DNA from: Ichthyophthirius multifiliis
Lineage: Eukaryota; Ciliophora; Oligohymenophorea; Hymenostomatida
Assembly (NCBI RefSeq): GCF_000220395.1
Contig: NW_004087078.1
Coordinates: 1,994 to 48,643 of the forward strand
DNA length: 46,650 nucleotides
Direction: 5' to 3'
Below the pieces are notes generated by a model. That model did no database searches and was not told the DNA's origin. It worked only from the letters and a program-made list of their open reading frames with translations. Of this stretch, positions 38,869-46,650 are shown in pieces. Every line of letters starts with the position of its first letter. Positions within the stretch are counted from its first letter, which is position 1. The position numbers were made by a program, and so were the translations under genes.

Positions 38869-39351
38869 ATGAAAAAGAAAATAATATTTGCTTTAATAAT
38901 GCTATTATTAACACTAGTATAATAAATTTAATCTTTTGAAAACCACTCATTAATCAGAAAAATATCCAAAAAAAATATAAGAAATTTTAAACGAATAATT
39001 TCTCAAAAATAAAAATAAAATTAAAGCCTTTCCATAATAAATAATAAATAATTTTTAACCAAAAAATAATAAAAAGTAGGATAATAATAATAAAATAAAG
39101 GAGCATAATCAAATAAAGGGGGAAACAATGGTGGAAACAATGGTGGAAACAAAGGTGGAAATACAGGTGGAAATACAGGTGGAAATACAGGTGGAAATAA
39201 AGGTGGAAATACAGGTGGAAATAAAGGCGGAGGAGGTGTAAATCCTTCTAGAAATTTTAAAGATAGATTATGGTTTGGTTTAAATGGATAATTACATGAA
39301 TTAGTTAATATTTTATTAATAGGATTTATTACATATATTATTTTTATATGA
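38869..39351 (+). CDS. small membrane or secreted protein with GGN repeats (160 aa)
   Basis: Single exon, ATG 38869 to TGA 39349-39351. An N-terminal signal or anchor (KKKIIFALIMLLLTLV) is followed by a basic Asn/Gln/Ser-rich stretch. Then a run of GGN units (GGNNGGNNGGNKGGNTGGNT, continuing) ends in GGGGVNPSR. The C-terminus is DRLWFGLNGQLHELVN then hydrophobic ILLIGFITYIIFI. A short protein with hydrophobic ends could be anchored at both, or have a GPI-like signal at the C-terminus, though the usual small-residue cleavage site is not obvious. The repeat is coded by a 12-bp unit (GGTGGAAATACA) and is far more GC-rich than anything around it. No homologous family recognised. Confidence 0.75.
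39118..39236 (+). repeat. 12-bp repeat coding GGNT/GGNK
   Basis: About ten units of GGTGGAAAYAMA in frame within the Gly-rich protein gene, with GGN followed by Asn, Lys or Thr. Confidence 0.85.
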
Positions 39352-39478
39352 TATAAAAAAAAAATATCTTGTTTTTATTTCATTTAATTTCTGAATATAT
39401 TTATTAATTTTTAAAATTTGATTCATTTATTTATTTTTTTAATTTTTTATTTAAAATCTACCAAAAATATTATAAAAA

Positions 39479-39793
39479 ATGCAACAAAAAAAACGACCTA
39501 ATGTAATTCTAATAGTAATTTTTATATTATTTTCATTTTAATATATTCTTTTTATTACAAAGTTCAACTCAAAATTATAAAAAGGCCCTAAAAGGATTTT
39601 TCAAGCATCTCATTAATTATATATTTTATTTTCAAACTTTAGCTACTTAAAAAGCTCTGAATGTATTTTAAATTATGCACACAACTATTATTAGATTCAA
39701 ATTCAAATAAAAAAACTATTTTTCATCCAATAAGATAAAGCTTAAATAAAAAAATTATTTTTTTATAAGTTTAAGTTTAAAATGTATTAATGA
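39479..39793 (+). CDS. small single-pass membrane protein, unknown (104 aa)
   Basis: ATG 39479 to TGA 39791-39793, single exon. A short basic head (QQKKRP) precedes a hydrophobic segment (NVILIVIFILFSF), typical of a signal anchor. Then comes a basic soluble part with LQKGPKRIFQASHQ and SSECILNYAHNYY, which has more varied codons than its flanks. It starts 127 bp after the Gly-rich gene on the same strand. No family recognised. Short length and AT-richness leave some doubt that it is real, but the head-plus-anchor pattern and clean frame support it. Confidence 0.55.
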
Positions 39794-40350
39794 AGTCTTA
39801 AAATTTATAAAAATAAAAAAGAATAATAGTTTTATATATTTTTGATTTATAAAATTCCTATATTTTTAAAAAGTAAAATTAATTTTTTTTTAAGGTTCAA
39901 AATCTACTTTGAAAATTTTTTTTATTAAAATTTTTTAAAAATCGAATAAAATTTCTTTATACTTTAATAATTTTTTAATTAAATTATTGCGAAAATTACA
40001 TTTTTTTTATAAAGAAAAGTTTTAATTTATAAATATTTATATATTTATATATTTATATATTTATATATATATTTATATATTTATATATATATATATTTAT
40101 ATATATTATTTTTTTTTTTATTTTTATTTACTTAAAATTATATTTTATTATATAATGATAAAAATAATATTATTTTATTTATTAATCTTTTTTAGTCTAA
40201 GATAATAATATAAATGAATTTTTTATTATTTAAAATATTATTATTTCATAAATATTATATTAAATTATATGCTTTTTTAAATTTTAATATATTTAATTAA
40301 AAAATAATAATAATTAAACATTATTATTTATAAAATTTAAAATAAAGAAA
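39794..40350. other. AT-rich convergent spacer with TTTATATA repeats
   Basis: Between the stops of two convergent genes. A run of TTTATATA-type octamers lies at about 40,033-40,108. No gene seen. Confidence 0.65.
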
Positions 40351-40689
40351 TCATAGTTTATATTTTTCAACATATTTATCGATTTCAAGGAAATTTTTGA
40401 AAGGTTTAGAATTTCTAACTATATCTATTTTCACTAATTCTCTAATGTATTATTGCAAATTCTTGCATCTATCTTCTATAGTTTTACTTGTTCCGTTTAA
40501 ATCAGAAATTATTAAATTTCCTTATTCTTAAATCTTCAAGCCAGGGAAAGTATTCATTAATAATGTATGTAATTCGCAGAAGTTTTTATACTTACGTGCA
40601 ATAGTCCATTTAATGAGTTAATAAATCATTTAAATAATATATTCAGTAAAAGGCTACTTTGTATATTAAAAAAATAAATATATATATAA

Positions 40690-40747
<58 letters not shown>

Positions 40748-43391
40748 TGTACTTAATTATCATTAGCTTCTCTAACAACAGTTTAATAAATTGATATAGT
40801 GAAATCATTTTAATCTAAATTAAGGAAGTTAACAGGTAATTAGGATAAATTATATATATTAATATTAGTCTTAGATTCATCTTATGGGCTATTTTCTTAA
40901 TTATTTTTATTAATACACAAATTTATATGATTAAAAAATATTTTCGTAGAAATAAATTTTGAGCAATAAATGCATTATATAGATGTACTTGCATTAATCA
41001 TTTTTTTAAATTATTTTAATTTATTATTTTTTCCTTCTAAATATTCAACTTTTACATCCAAATTATTATTATTTCGAAAAGAATTTTATGAAAAACTTTC
41101 ATCTTAAATTCCTTCTTTATTTTTTCTTAGTTAAATTTATTAATTCTAAATCGTATTTATTAATTTTTCGTATTTCATTTAACTTTCTTCTAATTGTTTT
41201 TTCAATGTCTCCACTTTATTTTCCAAGCAATTTTTTTCTACAACCAATTAAGAATGTTATTTAAGAATTATTTTATTTTTATCACTTTCTGAGCTAATAT
41301 CTAATAATTATTATTCATGTTCGTTTTGCATTAAATTAAGCATTTTACTCTTTTTTTAATCTAATGCTTCTAATTAATTCTATAAAAGATGAATTTAAAC
41401 GTCTAAATTAGCCTTTTCAGTCCTTAAAGTCCTATTTTCGTTTTCCAAAGCGTGTATTTTTTCTAGTAAACCAATATTTTCCTTTTAAGTCCTTTAATTT
41501 TCCTATTCTAATAAAGCAAGTGCTCTTTCGTGCATTGTTTTAAGTTTTATATTTTCACTTTTTTCACTATCTAAGTTTTCTTTTAAATTTTTAAAATCTT
41601 CCGAATTTTAGTTTTACTGTTTTTTTAATTACAAATCACCAAAAGTTCTTTTTCTAAGTTTTCATTTTTAGAAATTTCCTTTTATAATTTTTCTTCTAAA
41701 TTTTTTATTTACAAATTCGCATTTTGTAATTTTTATTCTATTTCGAAATCAATATTTTAAATTTTCTTTTAAATTTCTGTCATTTCTTCTGTTTTTTATT
41801 TATTTTCTTTTTCTTAATAATTCAAAAGTTCTTTTAATTATTAAATTTATTTATATTAATTTCTTTCTTATTTTCTAGAGACTTTCTCAGCCGCATTTTT
41901 ATGCAGTTTTTCTGAAATTTAAATGAAGAATTTCTCTCCATTAGAATCTTTTTATGGTATTTAATTTTCAAAATAGGCTTTATATTTATTAATATCTTCT
42001 TAGAAATCTGAGAAATTTTCATATTATTCATTTCTAAGTTTTCCTTCTATCGCCTCTATCCACTCTTTTGAAATTTCCTCGTATTTTTTTTCCATTAGTA
42101 CTTGTTTTCCTTCTTAAATTCCAATATTGATTCATTTAACTTATCATCAATTTTAGCATAGTATTCTTGATAATCTTCCTCTTCACCTATAGCATTTTTT
42201 TTGAGAATTTTATGCATTTCCAACTTCATGCTTTCCCTCAATTCATGTATTTTATTTGGATCTACAAGCTTTTTTTTTGCCTATTATATTATATTTTCCA
42301 TTTATTCAATTGATTTTTAAAACGCCCTTTGCCCTTCGTTTTTCTTTACATAAGTCCAAGCATTTTCTATATTAGGAAGACTTCCTTTATTTATAGATTC
42401 GATATATGAACGGCAAACTTCTAAAAGCATCATACCGTTTAGATGTCGTCCACACAACATTTTCGGTTTTATTTTTTTGAATATTTTTTATCGTAATAAA
42501 TTTATTTATTCAACAAATTCAGGTCTTAAGTATTCATTTTTTATTTTATTTAAACTATTTTTATTTTTATAAAAAATATTATAAATGATATAGAAAAATA
42601 TAAAGTAATTTCTATAATATTTAAAAAGATAAAAATAAATACTTTTATAAATCCCTTTCTTATTCAACTGGTCTAATTAAAGTTTCACAATCTCTATCTT
42701 TAAAAAAATGCTTTAATTATCTTCTTATTTTATTTTTGCTTTCTACATGATCAGATACTCCTTTTTATAATTCTAAAGCTTTCTCTAAATATTCCTTTTA
42801 TGTTAATTTATTACCTTTACTATCTACTATTTAAAGTACGAAATCCCTCACAACCCACAAAAAGGATGGAAAATATTCTGCCGGATCCTCATTTTGGTTT
42901 GATTTTGATTTAATTTGGATGTCTTTTGCTAAATTAATTATTAATGATAAATTATTTAATGCATTCTCATCAATACTACCCTATGAATTATAAATAAAAT
43001 ATGATGACAACAAAAGGGAAAACAAAAATATTCTCGAATCATGGTTTACATTCTCGTCCATTCCCCCGAAACCTTCGGTATCTATCAATAAAATATCCAT
43101 ATTTTCATCTTCACTACTTTTCAATTCTTTCCTCCATAACCATAATCCTTTTGTGCATGGATTTACGGTCGGACCAACTTAAAAACCATCCTTTTGATTG
43201 TTTAAAAGTACCCTATTTACAAAAAAACTCTTTCCAGTACGATATTTGCCCACTATTGATATTACTCCTATTTTTCGGTTTTCAGGTAATGATCGCAAAT
43301 ATTCTTCGGCTTGCTTATTTAATTGAAATCCTTCTTTTTAGTCATATGAAATAAAAGGAATTGCGTATGTTTTTGGTTCTTCAATATCCAT
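40351..43391 (-). CDS. guanylate-binding-protein GTPase fused to coiled coil, CCHC finger and PX domain (952 aa)
   Basis: Dynamin-superfamily GTPase of the GBP group. The G domain has P-loop GKYRTGKS (48-55), PTVNPCTKGLWLW (74-86), DTEGFG (104-109) and FLWVVRDF (177-184), whose RD replaces the usual TKxD as in GBPs. The helical part has LRPEFVEQINLLRQKIF and LPNIENAWTYVKKNEG. A coiled coil of about 350 residues follows, then a finger C778-C781-H793-C797 (CIYCSKF...FFNHINLC). A PX phosphoinositide-binding domain (about 834-950) ends the protein, with FTISIYQTVV, WTIARKYKNFCELHTLL, FPGLKI, RCKNLQQYIREL and FKNFLEI. Introns: 42555-42642 and 40657-40752. One extra T or A is needed at 42115-42118 and at 41641-41644, giving exactly 953 codons. 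Likely acts on endosomal or vacuolar membranes (inference). Confidence 0.88.
40698..40741. repeat. (AT)n tract in an intron of the GBP-PX gene
   Basis: About 20 TA units within the 96-nt intron 40657-40752 that splits the PX domain. Confidence 0.85.
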
Positions 43392-43676
43392 TTTTTTATT
43401 TTATTTCTAGTTTTTAATTTTTTTTATGTATAGGTTGTGTTAAATTTAAAAAAAAAATATTTAGTTAGTTATTAAGATAAAAGTTAAATATAAATTATTT
43501 TTATTTTATTTTTCAATTCTTTTCTTTTTTCTTTTTTCTTTTTCTTTTTCTTTTTCTTTTTCTTTTTCTTTTTCTTATACTTTTTTATTATTTTTTATTT
43601 ATTTACCCACCAATTTTTTTTATATATATATATTTTATAAATTAAATAAAAATAAAAATTAAAAAATTAGTAAAAA
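43392..43676. promoter_or_regulatory. 285-bp divergent promoter region with (CTTTTT)n repeat
   Basis: Sits between the start codons of the GBP-PX and PG-rich-repeat genes, so both must be driven from it. It holds about nine CTTTTT/CTTTTTT units at 43,520-43,576, a polypyrimidine tract that is unusual here, where spacers are normally plain A/T. A regulatory role is inference. Confidence 0.5.
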
Positions 43677-44758
43677 ATGAAGTTTTTCTAATAGCAAAAA
43701 AAAACGCTTTTCAATGATCCTCCAAATTATTTTCCAAGTCCATAATATTATGTAAAAAAATAAAAAAATATATAAATAAATAAAAAAATAGTAAAAAGAT
43801 GCATTATAGCCTAAAATTTCTTATAAATAATCATTTAGTCTGGCAGACAGATTCAAAGAAAAATAAAAGGAAGAAAAAAAGTTCTTTTTAAAATAAATAA
43901 CATAATCATAAACAATAAAAAAAATCCTAAAACCTAAATGTAAAGCCATTTTTTAAGGCATTTAAAATCCAATTTAATAAGATGAATAATATGGTGAATG
44001 CTTATTAAAATTAATTCAATAAAATAAAAAGTAAAATTAAATTATAGGACCTGGTTAATATAATCCTTAATATGATTTCATAAAAAAAAAGTATAGAAAT
44101 GTTAAATAAACATACCTTCATGCATAAAACCAAAAAAATATAATTAAGAAGAGTTTGAAGAAGAGTCTTTAGGCAATGTGGTAATTTAAAATTAAAAAAT
44201 TAGAAAATTAGATAATAACGAAACTTTAGATATAAAAATATTAAAAGGAAAAGTTTTTCATAAAAACATTTACGAGTATAACATTTTAAATAAAGAATAA
44301 AGCATAGAATAATTACTTTTATCTTTTAAGTAATTTTTTTTTAATAAAATAAAAATATATGTATATACAACAGTTCTTAATTAAATCCAGTGCCTTCTCC
44401 TGGCCATTATTATTAAGAAAATCTTTAAAGCTCATTTAAAAATAAATATAAAGGAATTAATTTTTATTCAAAAGAAAAAAGGTTTTCATATTTATAAAAA
44501 AACAACGAATCAAATAATTTAGGGCCAGGTTATTATAATATAAATATTGACAAAAGTAATAAAAATGGGATTTGTTTTTTAAAAGAAAATAGATTTCAAA
44601 TTTTAAAATAAAATAATATGCCTGGACCTGGATAGTATAGTTGTTTAGAAAACAATAAAAATAATAAAAATGTAAATTTTTATTTTAAACCAGCTTTTGG
44701 AAGTGGAAGTTGTAAGTTTTCATAGGAAAGTTATGTGTAAACAAATAAATAAGAATGA
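43677..44758 (+). CDS. sperm-tail PG-rich repeat (STPG/SHIPPO-like) protein (332 aa)
   Basis: Members of this family sit on or in axonemal and other stable microtubules. Three exons: 43677-43751, 43792-44329 and 44374-44758, with introns of 40 and 44 nt in agreeing phases. The PG repeats are spaced through the protein: DPPNYFPSPQYY near the start, IIGPGQYNPQYDFIKKK, PVPSPGHYYQENL, LGPGYYNIN and NMPGPGQYSCLEN. Between repeats are the usual aromatic/basic elements (SFSLADRFK, FYSKEKRFSYL, CFLKENRFQIL). One extra A in the run at 44132-44138 is needed; with it the total is 333 codons. A ciliary role fits the family and the organism. The specific paralogue cannot be told. Confidence 0.88.
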
Positions 44759-46399
44759 AAAATATGTATAAATAAAAATAAATCTATTAATAGTTTTATA
44801 AAATTGAAAAATTATTGTTTATAAATAATATAATATTATTTAATTTATAAATTTAAAAATCCATTTAGTATAGTTTTTAGTTTTTTAATTTAAAATATAG
44901 AAAATATTATCTCCTAAATTTTAATTTATTTTTTTATAAATATAAAGCAACTCTATTAAATATCAAAGAGCTTTATAAATTTTAATAGTTTTATAGCAAT
45001 TAATATTTTACTATGAAATTTTTTATTTTTAATTTATTTAAAATTATTAATATTTACTTTTTATTTATTTAGAAATAAAATTATATGTTTTAAGTAAATC
45101 CAATTAAATTATAAACCAAATAAAAAATTATAATTTTATATTATAATATAATTTTAATTTTTAATCTATTTGATATTATAATTTTAATCAATTTTTTGTA
45201 TTAAATTCATTAGTATTTTCAATCAATGACTTTTATAATATGTTTTAAAAAAATAAAATATAAAAATTTTATAATTAATATATTTCAAAATAAAGAATAT
45301 AACATTTTTTATTTTAAGTAAATATTTTAAAAATTTATTTGTGAAATTTTTTTTCTAAAATATTTTTTAAATATATAAAATTAAACTTTCTTTTTTATTA
45401 AAATCAAATTCTTTCATATTTTCAGTAATTTTTAAAAAAATTATTTAGCATTTTTTTGATACATAAGTAAATTTTGAATATTTTTAATTTTATTAAATAT
45501 TTAAACTTTTTGAAATTATTTTTATTAAATAAAGAGAAAAATAATAATTTGATCTTAATAATATTAATTAAAATTATTTATTTTATTAATTTAATATATT
45601 TAATAAAATAAAATATTAATAATAGTATATATTTATAAATATTATATAAAATATCTTTAAAAATAAAAAATAAGTACATATTTAATATGAGTAAAAATTT
45701 TATAATTTACATATTATTATTATAATTTAAAAAATATTTTTTAAACAATATAAAATCTGATATATTATATGAATCTAAAATATAAAAAACATACTATTAT
45801 TTATTTAAAAGATTAATTATATATATAATTTAATAAAAAATATATTATATGACTTATTAATATATCAAATATAATTATTTATCTATATATATGAAAGAAA
45901 ATTAAATATTAAAATGTAATTTTATTTGTGTTTATTAATTAATTTATATAAAGTATTAATATTTTTTAAGAAAAGACTATATTATAATTAAATTTAATAT
46001 TATATAATTTTTGCAAATAATAATAAATAATTATATTTAAATGCATATAAATTTATTTTTATTTATTTAAATTCTTAATATAAAATAAAATAATTTTATT
46101 TAGTACGAAAATATTATATTTTTAAATTAATTTATATTAATATTTATCTATAAAAAATAGAATATTAATACTTAATTTTAATTTTATTATTATGAAATTA
46201 ATAAATATATTAAATTTAATTTTATTTTCATATATTTAATTATTTTTATTATAATTTAATAGAAAAAAGTATAATAAATGTTTTATTAAAAAAATATACA
46301 TATATTATTTATATTTTTTAAATAAATAAATAAATGCATTTGCAATTTGAATTTAATGTTATAAATTTATATATTTGATATCTGTATTTATATGTTAAA
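44759..46399. other. gene-free AT-rich subtelomeric region
   Basis: About 1.6 kb of A/T sequence without a coding frame after the last gene. Confidence 0.7.
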
Positions 46400-46571
46400 A
46401 ATATATTTGGATGAATTAGTTATAAATTTATCAGAAAAATAAATAAATCAATATATTTAAAATGGGTATTTATAGATATAAATATATTTAGAATGGGTAT
46501 TTATATGTTATAAATATATTTGGAAAAAATAAATATATAAATATATTTGGAATGGGTATTTGGAATTGGGA
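46400..46571. repeat. subtelomeric repeat, about 30 bp
   Basis: Four to five imperfect copies built on AATATATTTRGAATGGGTAT followed by TTAT, at about 46,448, 46,480, 46,512 (degenerate) and 46,538, with a partial copy near 46,402. The last copy runs through TTTGGAATTGGGATTGGGG into the telomere. Confidence 0.8.
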
Positions 46572-46650
46572 TTGGGGTTGGGGTTGGGGTTGGGGTTGGG
46601 GTTGGGGTTGGGGTTGGGGTTGGGGTTGGGGTTGGGGTTGGGGTTGGGGT
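46572..46650 (+). repeat. telomere, (TTGGGG)n
   Basis: Thirteen uninterrupted TTGGGG units to the end of the window, G-rich strand towards the 3' end as expected at a right-hand chromosome end. This repeat is that of Tetrahymena and its relatives. Confidence 0.98.

Noticed and set aside
43001-43354. Plus-strand 117-codon open frame
   Set aside because: It lies antisense to the GBP G domain, which is clearly coding on the minus strand.
1254-44758. Reading the many TAA and TAG triplets as stops, which would make the genes look like pseudogenes
   Set aside because: Recognisable domains (FG repeats, GBP, PX, EMC1, ARID, PG-rich repeats) continue across them and all genes end in TGA, as in the ciliate code.

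Overview
The window is the end of a ciliate macronuclear chromosome. Its right edge is a (GGGGTT)n telomere on the plus strand (from about 46,572). Proteins make sense only if TAA and TAG are read as glutamine and TGA is the sole stop. Spliceosomal introns are short (mostly 40-125 nt, GT...AG), base composition is extremely AT-rich (by eye well above 80% A+T), and the 5S rRNA is of Tetrahymena type. Together these point to an oligohymenophorean ciliate, most likely a hymenostome close to Ichthyophthirius or Tetrahymena. The genus is inference; the code and the telomere are seen directly.

Layout, left to right. A giant FG-repeat nucleoporin (1,254-9,915, minus) and a PTB-like RRM protein (10,750-12,100, minus). 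A small C2H2 zinc-finger protein (13,405-14,203, plus) and a doubtful, possibly decaying multi-exon gene (14,488-15,705, plus). A ciliate multi-pass membrane protein (16,088-18,555, minus). A roughly 1,850-residue EF-hand/IQ coiled-coil protein with a 2.3-kb internal repeat (20,248-25,944, plus). Two identical 5S rRNA genes in a perfect tail-to-tail inverted repeat (26,111-26,658). An N/Q/E-rich unknown (27,406-28,676 or 28,967, minus) and a GNAT acetyltransferase (29,171-29,602, minus). EMC1, the ER membrane complex subunit (31,612-35,259, plus, ten exons), tail-to-tail with an ARID/armadillo SWI/SNF-type subunit (35,348-37,254, minus). Two small membrane or secreted proteins (38,869-39,351 and 39,479-39,793, plus). 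A guanylate-binding-protein GTPase fused to a coiled coil, a CCHC finger and a PX domain (40,351-43,391, minus), divergent from a sperm-tail PG-rich-repeat protein (43,677-44,758, plus). Then a gene-free subtelomere with about 30-bp repeats grading into the telomere.

There is no operon-like logic. The genes are unrelated housekeeping and cytoskeletal functions (nuclear pore, RNA binding, chromatin, ER insertase, ciliary/cortical proteins), separated by very AT-rich spacers. Gene models were checked by splice phase and by whether the summed exon length divides by three. Seven genes close only if one base is added to one or more homopolymer runs, and the PTB-like gene needs one base added and a second run adjusted. 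This looks like systematic under-calling of homopolymers in the sequence rather than eight broken genes.
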